From Planotetraspora mira (GTDB lineage Bacteria > Actinomycetota > Actinomycetes > Streptosporangiales > Streptosporangiaceae), in NCBI RefSeq assembly GCF_016863275.1, contig NZ_BOOO01000054.1, positions 1-49,537 on the forward strand: a stretch of DNA of 49,537 nucleotides, given 5' to 3'. The position numbers were made by a program, and so were the translations under genes. The notes beneath the pieces were generated by a model. It was not told the DNA's origin. It worked only from the letters and a program-made list of their open reading frames with translations, and searched no databases. This document shows, piece by piece, positions 35,104 to 42,178 of the stretch (positions within the stretch are counted from its first letter, which is position 1; the number at the start of each line of letters is the position of its first letter).

Positions 35104-36385
35104 CCCGGGGCCGGCGCAGCCGGTCACGGGTGGCCGCCAGATCGAAGGTCGCGGCGATGAGGCACATGGTCAGGGTCGTGACCACGAACTCGGAGACGAA
35201 GAAGACCGGGACGTCGGTGATGAACCAGAAGTACGGCTTGTCGCTGGCGACCAGGTACTGACCCGCCCTGGTGAGATAGTCGCCGCCGATGTGCAGACCG
35301 ACGTAGCAGAGCGCGAACAGCCCGAACAGCGGCGCCCCTCCCCTGGCCGTCAGCCGGAGGGAGTTGAGCAGTGGGATCCAGCGCTCGGTCCATCCCGCGG
35401 TGAGTTTGGAGAGGGCCCGCCGGGTCAGGCTGTGCGTGTCCTGCAGCCGGGCGGCGGCCACCTCGAGGGGCGTGCCCCTGATCGTGGTCTGCGTGTCCTC
35501 CGCGTAGGCCCCGTAGACGAGGATGCCGATGGTCAGCCACGCCAGCGGAAGGGCGAGTCCGGAGATCACATTCGGCCAGATGTCCGACCAGAACGTCTCC
35601 CATCCGGGGATCGCACTCTGCGCGTCCGTCGCCAACTTCTCCCCACCCGCGACCACGGCCCGGTCACCGATCCAGGCCGAGCGGACGCCCACCGCGGCCC
35701 CGATGGCGTTGAGCCCGTAGAAGACGAACGCGAGCTCCCCGAAGGTCGCCACGATCCCCGAGAACCGGCCCTGTCCCGCCTCGTGCCGCCGGCCGAAGAT
35801 GGTCTTCACCCCGTAGGCCACGACGGCCGTCACGAGCGAGACCTTCCAGTCGAGACTGATCAGGCCCCCCATCACCGTGCTCTCCCGGCCGGCCATGACG
35901 TCGACGAGGATCCCGTCCGGCTGGCGGAACAGGTCGATGTTCAAGAAATCGCGGAGGTCCTGGTCGACGAAGCCCCAGGTCATGTAAATACCTGAGAAGA
36001 CCAGTGCCGTCCGGTTGAGCGCCCCGAACAGGCCCTCCTGCGCCTCGCTCGCGTTCCTGCGGGCCCGGGTCTCCATCAGAGCGCCCCGGATCACGTACAA
36101 CATGCCCACCGTGGTCGCGAGAGAGATCATCACGACGAGCGTGAAGAGGAACAGGACCACGACCAGGCGGGCCTGATACCACGACCCGTGTGAGAGGGTC
36201 GCCGCCAGCAGCAGCAACGCCCACCGCACGAGTCGCCCGGCGGAGAACCAGATGATCAGCGGCAGTGCGCACTGCGCGGCGATGCGGAAGGTGTGCAACG
36301 GGAGCGCGTACGGCGACAGCGTCCAGGTCGCCTTGGGGGCAGCGGCAGCCTGGATCGGGGCAGGGAGCGCGGACGTTCCGGACAT
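35093..36385 (-). CDS. Polytopic membrane protein of unknown function
   Basis: A 430-residue protein with about seven to eight predicted membrane helices (for example ARLVVVLFLFTLVVMISLAT, WKVSLVTAVVAYGVKTIFG, LALPLAWLTIGILVYGAYA, LFGLFALCYVGLHIGG and a last one before the basic C-terminus RDRLRRPRVTG). No transporter or enzyme motif is recognisable. A GATAAC hexamer (minus; plus 36395-36400) directly precedes an ATG at 36394 and is 9 nt from the ATG at 36385, so I prefer the latter as a leaderless start. Its position suggests it belongs with the ATPase cluster. Confidence 0.65.
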   Translation of the reverse strand: MSGTSALPAPIQAAAAPKATWTLSPYALPLHTFRIAAQCALPLIIWFSAGRLVRWALLLLAATLSHGSWYQARLVVVLFLFTLVVMISLATTVGMLYVIRGALMETRARRNASEAQEGLFGALNRTALVFSGIYMTWGFVDQDLRDFLNIDLFRQPDGILVDVMAGRESTVMGGLISLDWKVSLVTAVVAYGVKTIFGRRHEAGQGRFSGIVATFGELAFVFYGLNAIGAAVGVRSAWIGDRAVVAGGEKLATDAQSAIPGWETFWSDIWPNVISGLALPLAWLTIGILVYGAYAEDTQTTIRGTPLEVAAARLQDTHSLTRRALSKLTAGWTERWIPLLNSLRLTARGGAPLFGLFALCYVGLHIGGDYLTRAGQYLVASDKPYFWFITDVPVFFVSEFVVTTLTMCLIAATFDLAATRDRLRRPRVTG

Positions 36386-36467
36386 CTGCCGCATGTTATC
36401 GGGTTCGAGGCGCCATCACCCCGCCATCGCGGCGAGATCGTCACGGTGCGGCACGGGCGAGAAAGCA

Positions 36468-36500
36468 AAAGGCCGGCACTCGGTGAGAGTGCCGGCCTTT
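36468..36500. terminator. Terminator at the end of the sulfurtransferase operon
   Basis: A perfect 13-bp stem, AAAGGCCGGCACT (36468-36480) with AGTGCCGGCCTTT (36488-36500), and a 7-nt loop. It lies 18 nt past the stop codon of the DUF1416 gene on the minus strand. Confidence 0.88.
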
Positions 36501-36518
36501 CGGTGGTGCGTGCGTAGG

Positions 36519-36824
36519 TCAGACGGCGACGGCGAGCTGGGAGACCTCGCCGAGCTTCGCCTCGACCGAGACGTCCTTCGTGACGCCCCCGCCCGCGATG
36601 ATGCGGACGGTCCACTGGCCCGGGGCCGCGAAGAAGCGGAAGATGCCCTCGTCGGAGACGACGACCTCACCGGTGAACTCGCCGGAGTGGTCGAGCAGGC
36701 GCGCGTAGGCCGTGCCGGCGCCGGAGACGACACCCTGGATCACGGCCTGCGTCGACAGGTCGATGCCGGCCGGCAGCGCGACGGTCTGCTCCGGAGCTGC
36801 GCAACCTTGTGCTTGAACGGTCAT
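36519..36824 (-). CDS. DUF1416 protein, SseC-like
   Basis: A 101-residue protein of the DUF1416 family, called SseC in mycobacteria, where it is paired with thiosulfate sulfurtransferase CysA. It is strand-rich (STQAVIQGVVSGAGTAYARL, GEVVVSDEGIFRFFAAPGQW) and probably a transthyretin-like small beta sandwich. Its role in sulfur metabolism is inferred from gene pairing. The ATG overlaps the sulfurtransferase stop codon (TGATG). Confidence 0.87.
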   Translation of the reverse strand: MTVQAQGCAAPEQTVALPAGIDLSTQAVIQGVVSGAGTAYARLLDHSGEFTGEVVVSDEGIFRFFAAPGQWTVRIIAGGGVTKDVSVEAKLGEVSQLAVAV

Positions 36825-37663
36825 CAGCGGGCCTCCCCCAACTCGATCGGCACGCCCACGAGCGAGCCGTACTCGGTCCACGAACCGTCGTAGTTCTTGA
36901 CGTTCGCCTGGTCGAGGATCTCGTGCAGCACGAACCACGAGTGCGCCGAGCGCTCCCCGATGCGGCAGTAGGCGATGGTGTCCTTGCCGAAGTCGACGCC
37001 CTCACCGGAGTAGAGGTCCTTCAGCTCGTCGTCGGAGCGGAAGGTGCCGTCGTCGTTGGCCGCCTTCGACCACGGGATGTTGCGGGCCGTGGGCACGTGG
37101 CCCGCACGCTGGGCCTGCTCCTGCGGAAGGTGGGCGGGGGCGAGCAGCTTGCCGGTGAACTCGTCGGGCGAGCGGACGTCGACCAGGTTCTGCTTGCCGA
37201 TCGCGGCGACGACGTCGTCACGGAAGGCGCGGATCGACAGGTCCTGCTCGGAGGCGGTGTAGGTGGTGGCGGAACGGGCCGCCACGTCCTCGACCAGCTC
37301 GCGGGAGTCGAGCTCCCACTTCTTGCGGCCACCGTCGAGCAGCTTGACGTTCTCGTGGCCGTAAAGCTTGAAGTACCAGTACGCGTAGGCGGCGAACCAG
37401 TTGTTGTTGCCGCCGTAGAGGACGACGGTGTCGTCGTTGGCGATGCCACGGGCCGACAGGAGGGCCTCGAAGCCCGCCTTGTCGACGAAGTCACGGCGGA
37501 CCGGGTCCTGCAGGTCCTGCCTCCAGTCGATCTTCACGGCACCGCGGATGTGGCCCTTGGCGTAGGCGCTGGTGTCCTCGTCGACCTCGACGAGCACGAC
37601 ACCGGGCGTGTCGAGGTTGGCCTCGACCCAGTCGGCATCCACCAGGACGGCGGAGCGGCTCAT
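36824..37663 (-). CDS. Thiosulfate sulfurtransferase (double-rhodanese)
   Basis: A 279-residue two-domain rhodanese that transfers sulfane sulfur from thiosulfate to cyanide or thiol acceptors. The inactive N-terminal rhodanese domain is about residues 5-130. The C-terminal domain holds the active-site loop CRIGERS in IAYCRIGERSAHSW. The motif after LVDVRSPDEF is conserved. It corresponds to mycobacterial CysA2/CysA3 (from memory). It overlaps the upstream DUF4395 gene by 4 nt (ATGA) and the downstream SseC-like gene by 1 nt, giving a tightly coupled three-gene operon. Confidence 0.94.
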   Translation of the reverse strand: MSRSAVLVDADWVEANLDTPGVVLVEVDEDTSAYAKGHIRGAVKIDWRQDLQDPVRRDFVDKAGFEALLSARGIANDDTVVLYGGNNNWFAAYAYWYFKLYGHENVKLLDGGRKKWELDSRELVEDVAARSATTYTASEQDLSIRAFRDDVVAAIGKQNLVDVRSPDEFTGKLLAPAHLPQEQAQRAGHVPTARNIPWSKAANDDGTFRSDDELKDLYSGEGVDFGKDTIAYCRIGERSAHSWFVLHEILDQANVKNYDGSWTEYGSLVGVPIELGEAR

Positions 37664-38070
37664 TGTGTTCTCCCAGGTTGTAGACGGCGGATGATCAGGT
37701 ACATCTCGCAGCCCAGGCAGAGGCCGAAGGCGGCGTTGAGAAAGGCGGCCAGCAGTGCCGCTGCTGTCGCACCCAGAGCCAGCGGAGTGATTCCTGCCGC
37801 GAACCCGATCAACCCCACGATCGCGAACCCAAGCCCGACGCCCTGCGCGAAGCGCGGTGGTGCCGCGTCCTCCAACTCGCTCGGCGGTCCCAGCCGCGGC
37901 CGCACGAGTCTCCGGAACAGGAGGCCGTACGGGGAGGCGTCGAAAGCACCGAACGCGAACACGACCGCCTGCAGGGCGAGCAGCCAGGGGCTGCGCGTCA
38001 CCAGGGTGATCGCGAGAATCAGAGTCGTGACGGCCGCACCGAACCGGGGGCCTCGAGGGTCGATTTGCAT
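37660..38070 (-). CDS. DUF4395 membrane protein
   Basis: A 136-residue protein with about three to four membrane helices and a conserved cysteine pair in FGLCLGCEMYLII near the C-terminus, the hallmark of DUF4395. It often precedes thiosulfate sulfurtransferase in actinobacteria and may handle sulfur or thiol transfer at the membrane; this is inference. AGGAG lies about 10 nt before the ATG. It is the first structural gene after the leader peptide. Confidence 0.85.
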   Translation of the reverse strand: MQIDPRGPRFGAAVTTLILAITLVTRSPWLLALQAVVFAFGAFDASPYGLLFRRLVRPRLGPPSELEDAAPPRFAQGVGLGFAIVGLIGFAAGITPLALGATAAALLAAFLNAAFGLCLGCEMYLIIRRLQPGRTQ

Positions 38071-38125
38071 CGTGGGATGCTCCTGAACGATTCACGGAAT
38101 GCGGCGAAAGCCGCGGGAATCACCC

Positions 38126-38209
38126 TCAGGCCATGCGACAGAGCGAGGTGGCCACGCGGCAGAAGTCCACCGCGCGCCGCTTCGTGAGCAGCTCTGTCGT
38201 GGGAGTCAT
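38126..38209 (-). CDS. Putative attenuator leader peptide (27 residues)
   Basis: A 27-residue ORF whose second half reads RRAVDFCRVATSLCRMA. I recall this type of short actinobacterial leader (R-x-x-V-D-x-x-R-x-x-x-x-x-C-R) upstream of sulfur-assimilation and sulfurtransferase genes. It has two Cys codons near its end, suited to sensing Cys-tRNA supply by ribosome stalling. It ends 55 bp before the DUF4395 gene. A short inverted repeat, GCGG-CGAAAG-CCGC, lies at 38102-38115. Confidence 0.7.
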   Translation of the reverse strand: MTPTTELLTKRRAVDFCRVATSLCRMA

Positions 38210-38241
38210 GACCACGACAGTACCTGCCGTCTCGCCATCTG

Positions 38242-38706
38242 TCACACGCTGTCCGATTGATGAGACGATTCGTGAGACGGACCGTCGACCGCCACGCCGA
38301 CGGCCGCGATGACGTCGGCCTTCCTGGGCAGGCCGGACGCCCGCTTCACGACGTTGCCGGCGACGTCCACGACGAGGACCGTCGGCGTCCGCATCACATC
38401 GAAGCGCCTGACGAGATCGAGCCGCGACTCGGCGTCGATCTCGACATGCCGCACACCGGGCACCATCTCCGCGACGTCGTGGAGGATCCGCCTGGTCGCC
38501 CGGCAGGGCTGGCAGAAGGCGGTGGAGAACTGCACGAGGGTCACGCGCTCGCCCAGCTCCACGCCGAGATCGTCGCTCGTCACCACCGCGCGGGCGTCGG
38601 AGACCACCTGCTTCACGGCACGCACCTTCCCGTCGCGGCGCCTCACGGCGAATCCGATGATCACGCCCACGACGAGCGTCACACCAAGAACCACGATTCC
38701 GACCAT
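38242..38706 (-). CDS. Membrane-anchored thioredoxin-like protein
   Basis: A 154-residue protein. The N-terminal membrane helix (about residues 2-20, VGIVVLGVTLVVGVIIGFAV) is followed by a thioredoxin fold with the active site CQPC in FSTAFCQPCRATRRIL and the cis-Pro in RTPTVLVVD. It is a likely ThiX homologue (Rv0816c, from memory), linked to sulfur/thiol redox with the adjacent sulfurtransferase operon. The ATG at 38706 places the helix at the N-terminus; an upstream GTG at 38718 is possible. Confidence 0.87.
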   Translation of the reverse strand: MVGIVVLGVTLVVGVIIGFAVRRRDGKVRAVKQVVSDARAVVTSDDLGVELGERVTLVQFSTAFCQPCRATRRILHDVAEMVPGVRHVEIDAESRLDLVRRFDVMRTPTVLVVDVAGNVVKRASGLPRKADVIAAVGVAVDGPSHESSHQSDSV

Positions 38707-38807
38707 CGTGCTGTGCAACCCGCCTTCCGCGCGGATTCATTCCCGTCATGCCTACCCGAGAAGGCACACCCATCACAGCGGTTCCGTCACAGGAACGGGT
38801 CGAGCGG

Positions 38808-39590
38808 TCACACGGGCAGGGTCACGAGCCCTCCGTCGGAGGTGGACAGTTCGAAGCGCGTGATCTCCCCGATCGGGAGCTCGATCGAGCCGTCGTACCA
38901 CTGGCCGGGGCGGTAGCCCCCCTTGGGCACCTTCCAGCTTCCGGCCGGCGACCTCGTGCCGTCCCTGCCGATGGCCCACAACCGGCACACCGTGCCCGCG
39001 GGGACACCGCGAACCCAGGACACGACCTTCGTACCGCTCGTCTCGGCCGTGAGGCGGACGCCGAGCCGCACGTCGCCGTCCGTGACCTCCCGCCTCATCG
39101 TCCCCGCCCTGTCGGGCGCCGCCTGCGGACTACTGGAAAGGATCTTGGGGGCCGCGGTGGGGGCCGCGGCGTCGGCGCCGTCCTCGGCCGCGACGGCCGG
39201 GGTGCCCGGCTTCGCCGCGGCGATCTCACTTTGCGATGTCGCGGTCGGCGAGTCTCCGGCTCCGCGGCTGACCGTCAGCCATGCCGTACCGCCGAGCGCC
39301 GCGACCACCACGGACGCGGCCAGGGCGAGGAAGGCCCGCGACCAGCGGCTGCGCCGGACGGACGTGGCCACCAGCCGGTCGAGCACGGCCCGCGGCGGAC
39401 CCTCGGCGTGCCGAATGTCGTCCTCGGAGACGAGCGCGAGCGCGCGCGGCAGCCCGGACAGCTCCGCCAGCTCGGCCCGGCACTCGGGACATCCGTCCAG
39501 GTGGGCCTCGACCTCGGCGATCTCGTCGTCCTCCAGCGCGCCGAGGATGTAGACCCCGAGCGACATGCGCACCTCGTCGTCGCAGGTCAT
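38808..39590 (-). CDS. Anti-sigma factor with zinc-finger (ZAS) domain
   Basis: A 260-residue membrane anti-sigma factor. The ZAS zinc site H-x3-C-x2-C is His30, Cys34 and Cys37 in EAHLDGCPECRAEL. One membrane helix lies at about 84-106, followed by a Pro/Ala linker and an extracytoplasmic RskA/anti-sigma-K-like domain ending in GLVTLPV. It should sequester the sigma factor encoded just upstream; a 4-nt ATGA overlap couples them. The zinc-cysteine motif and nearby thiol genes make a redox signal plausible (inference). Confidence 0.9.
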   Translation of the reverse strand: MTCDDEVRMSLGVYILGALEDDEIAEVEAHLDGCPECRAELAELSGLPRALALVSEDDIRHAEGPPRAVLDRLVATSVRRSRWSRAFLALAASVVVAALGGTAWLTVSRGAGDSPTATSQSEIAAAKPGTPAVAAEDGADAAAPTAAPKILSSSPQAAPDRAGTMRREVTDGDVRLGVRLTAETSGTKVVSWVRGVPAGTVCRLWAIGRDGTRSPAGSWKVPKGGYRPGQWYDGSIELPIGEITRFELSTSDGGLVTLPV

Positions 39591-40165
39591 GGCGCAAGCC
39601 CCCGTTCCTCCAGGGCGAGCTTCAGCGCTCGGAGCGCATAGTAGGTCCGCGACTTGACCGTGCCTGCCGGTATGCCGAGGACCTCTGACGCCTCCTTCAC
39701 CGATCTCCCCCGGTAGTACGTCTCCAGGAGCACCTCGCGATGCTCCGGCCTGAGCGAGGCCAGCGCCTCCGCCACCGCCCACGACTCGACGGCCTTTTCC
39801 AGCTCGTCGTCCGCGGGGACCACGGCCAGGGCCTCGTCACCCGTCTCCTGCGGCCGGGCCTGGCGGGCCCGATGCTGGTCGACGACGAGGTTGCGGGCGA
39901 CGGTGAACAACCACGCGCGCACAGGGCGCGCCCCGAGAACGGACGGATGGCGCCAGGCTCGCAGCAGCGTCTCCTGCACGACGTCCTCCGCCCTTCCCGG
40001 ATCTCCGGTCAGGCGGAGCACATAGCCGTACAGCGGCCCACCGTGCTCCTCCACCAGCGCGCGCATGAGCTCGTCGGCGGCGGTTGCGGCTGGACTCACA
40101 CCCTCATCACGTACGGCCGGGCCGTCGGGTTCAGGAGTGTGGCCCAGGTCACCGGAGGGGGACAT
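39587..40165 (-). CDS. ECF-type RNA polymerase sigma factor
   Basis: A 192-residue group 4 sigma factor, similar to mycobacterial SigL or SigK. Region 2 spans LVEEHGGPLYGYVLRLTGDP, then AEDVVQETLLRAWRHPSVL and ARPVRAWLFTVARNLVVD. Region 4 has LRPEHREVLLETYYRGRSVK, the helix-turn-helix ASEVLGIPAGTVKSRTYYAL and the C-terminal LKLALEERG. Its start lies inside the end of the LmeA-like gene (17-nt overlap). I cannot identify its promoter targets. Confidence 0.92.
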   Translation of the reverse strand: MSPSGDLGHTPEPDGPAVRDEGVSPAATAADELMRALVEEHGGPLYGYVLRLTGDPGRAEDVVQETLLRAWRHPSVLGARPVRAWLFTVARNLVVDQHRARQARPQETGDEALAVVPADDELEKAVESWAVAEALASLRPEHREVLLETYYRGRSVKEASEVLGIPAGTVKSRTYYALRALKLALEERGLAP

Positions 40166-40826
40166 CGCTGGCGGTGCCCTCGACCGCGAGCCCATCGGGG
40201 GTCGTCTTCACGCTGGTGATTTTAAGGCCGAGCGGCAGGTCCTTGACAGGCACAGTGAAGGTGATGAACCTCTCCGGGTTGGGGACGGAGAAACCGCCCG
40301 CGACCTTCACGCCGACCGGGGTCAGCTTCACGGCGCCGGAGACGACGTTGATCTTCATGTCGGCGGTGACCGGGAGGGAGCGCCCCAGCGCCTTGACGGT
40401 GCCGGACACCCGCACCTTGTCCCCCGCGCCGTCGATCTCGATGCCACGCGGAGCACGGGCGGCGATGGTCTCCCAGGGGATCACCACGGTGCCGGTCACG
40501 TGTTCGGCCCGGATGTCGGCCTTCGAGGGGTCCTGGATCAGGTCGCCCAGGGGGGCCGTCACGCCGGTCAGCGTGGCGTCGATCTTCGACAGCTCGACGT
40601 CCTCGACGGTCATCGGCCCGATCCCGACGGCTATCTCGTCATAACGTCCGAGGAGTGCCTGGGTGAGGAAGGGGATGCCCTTGATCTCCACCGTGGGAGG
40701 CGTCGTGAGGTCGTACTTCGCCGCGACCTGCTTGGCGATCTCGCGCTGGACGCCGGCGACCGCGACCCTGTCCACGACGGCGAGCAGGACGGCAAGCACG
40801 ATCAGAGTGACGATCAGCTTGCGCAT
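40149..40826 (-). CDS. DUF2993 protein, LmeA-like
   Basis: A 225-residue exported or membrane-anchored protein: one N-terminal hydrophobic segment (KLIVTLIVLAVLLAVVDRVA), then a strand-rich lipid-binding-type domain of DUF2993 (PTVEIKGIPFLTQALLGRYD, VSGAVKLTPVGVKVAGGF). In M. tuberculosis the family member Rv0817c (LmeA) is a periplasmic phospholipase affecting lipomannan; whether that applies here is unknown. SD GGAGG precedes the ATG. Confidence 0.85.
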   Translation of the reverse strand: MRKLIVTLIVLAVLLAVVDRVAVAGVQREIAKQVAAKYDLTTPPTVEIKGIPFLTQALLGRYDEIAVGIGPMTVEDVELSKIDATLTGVTAPLGDLIQDPSKADIRAEHVTGTVVIPWETIAARAPRGIEIDGAGDKVRVSGTVKALGRSLPVTADMKINVVSGAVKLTPVGVKVAGGFSVPNPERFITFTVPVKDLPLGLKITSVKTTPDGLAVEGTASDVPLR

Positions 40827-40867
40827 CCGGGTTCCTCCAGGGCTGGCCTGCCGTTGAGACTAGCGCC

Positions 40868-41116
40868 TCATCCCCCGGCAAAAGGCGGTAAAACCTCGAC
40901 AACGGCACCCTCAGGGAGGAGTACGACACTCGGATCGCGCGTGCCCGCCGGATGACCGTCGATCAAGAAGGACGAGCGCCGCAGCACCCGCTCCAGGTCC
41001 GGGTTCCCTCCGATCGCGGCGAGCAGGTCTTTCAAGGTTTCCGCGTCGAACGGTTCTTCCGCGACTCCGGCGGCTTCCTTGGCCGCGGCCCAGTAGCGGA
41101 CCGTCCCGGTTGCCAT
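40868..41116 (-). CDS. MoaD/ThiS-family sulfur-carrier-like protein
   Basis: An 82-residue ubiquitin-fold protein with the hydrophobic C-terminus VVEVLPPFAGG. The terminal Gly-Gly is the site activated as thiocarboxylate in MoaD/ThiS. The partner pathway (molybdopterin, thiamine or other thiolation) cannot be told from this locus, as no ThiG/MoaE/ThiF gene is present. The ATG at 41116 has GGGAGA close upstream. Confidence 0.85.
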   Translation of the reverse strand: MATGTVRYWAAAKEAAGVAEEPFDAETLKDLLAAIGGNPDLERVLRRSSFLIDGHPAGTRDPSVVLLPEGAVVEVLPPFAGG

Positions 41117-41359
41117 CGGTCTCCCAGCCCCCTTCCGCCACACGGGCGACCACTCAATGTGAGCAAGAGGTTACGGTGTTAATCCACGTGACCTGGTGTT
41201 CACACGATGGACCCACATTGGACCTCAACATGCTGTGAGCTACCCTACGGACTAATGGACCTGGGCAGCGTCGCCCCCGGGTCCTTCCGTGTTTGTACGG
41301 CTGGCGCAGTTTTCATCCGAAGCGGCGGACAAGCCGACGAGGTGGCAAGGAGGCGGAAA

Positions 41360-42073
41360 TTGAGCAACCTGCTCCTGCTGACCAATGCTTTGGAGCCCTC
41401 CGCGGAGGTACTTCCCGCGCTCGGACTTCTCCTGCACTCGGTGCGGGTCGCGCCCTCCGAGGCGTCCGCGTTGATCGACACTCCACCCGCCGACGCCATC
41501 CTGGTCGACGCCCGCCGTGAGCTCGTCCAGGCGAAGAGCCTGTGCCGGCTGCTGCGGACCACCGGGATCGACTGCCCGCTCATGGTGATCGTCACCGAGG
41601 GCGGCCTGGCCGCGATGACGGCCGAATGGGGTCTCGACGACGTGATCCTCGACACGGCCGGCCCCGCCGAGGTCGAGGCCCGGCTCCGCATGGCCGTCGG
41701 CAAGCGGTCGCTCGCGGCGGCCGAGGAGGTCCCGGACGAGATCCGCAGCGGCGAGCTGTCGATCGACGAGGCGACCTACACGGCCCGGCTCCGCGGCCGC
41801 GCGCTCGACCTGACGTTCAAGGAGTTCGAGCTGCTCAAGTACCTCGCCCAGCACCCCGGCCGGGTCTTCACCCGGGCCCAGCTGCTGCAGGAGGTCTGGG
41901 GCTACGACTACTTCGGCGGCACCCGCACCGTCGACGTCCACGTCCGCCGTCTGCGGGCGAAGCTCGGCGCGGAGTACGAGGCCCTCATCGGCACCGTCCG
42001 CAACGTCGGCTACCGGTTCGTCCCCGACCGCGGCGGTGAGCAGGCCGAGGCCGCCGAGACCGCCAGGCGATAG
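41360..42073 (+). CDS. glnR: GlnR-type orphan response regulator
   Basis: A 237-residue OmpR-family regulator matching actinobacterial GlnR, the activator/repressor of nitrogen assimilation genes. The atypical receiver domain starts [20 protein letters not shown], with the conserved Asp in [11 protein letters not shown], and lacks a cognate kinase gene. The winged helix contains [20 protein letters not shown] and [16 protein letters not shown] set the start at TTG 41360 because AAGGAGG (41346-41352) precedes it and the N-terminus then aligns with Streptomyces GlnR; the frame upstream to 41207 lacks support. Confidence 0.93.
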   Translation: MSNLLLLTNALEPSAEVLPALGLLLHSVRVAPSEASALIDTPPADAILVDARRELVQAKSLCRLLRTTGIDCPLMVIVTEGGLAAMTAEWGLDDVILDTAGPAEVEARLRMAVGKRSLAAAEEVPDEIRSGELSIDEATYTARLRGRALDLTFKEFELLKYLAQHPGRVFTRAQLLQEVWGYDYFGGTRTVDVHVRRLRAKLGAEYEALIGTVRNVGYRFVPDRGGEQAEAAETARR

Positions 42074-42126
42074 CCGTACCGGCCCGATCCCCGCACGGGT
42101 GACGGCACCAGGCCACGAGACGAGAA

Positions 42127-42153
42127 GGCCCGCCCCGGACTCCGGGGCGGGCC
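42127..42153. terminator. Terminator between glnR and the 5'-nucleotidase gene
   Basis: A 12-bp stem, GGCCCGCCCCGG (42127-42138) with CCGGGGCGGGCC (42142-42153), between convergent genes. The plus strand continues TGTTTCG. Confidence 0.82.
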
Positions 42154-42178
42154 TGTTTCGTGATGGCGGATCTGATCC

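Noticed and set aside
27589-36385. Conjugative transfer or known phage-defence locus
   Set aside because: There is no relaxase, nuclease (NurA), methylase, reverse transcriptase or toxin-antitoxin gene with the HerA-like ATPase, so such labels are not supported.
41160-41359. GlnR box upstream of glnR
   Set aside because: GTTAC at 41171 is not followed by a second half-site at the right spacing.
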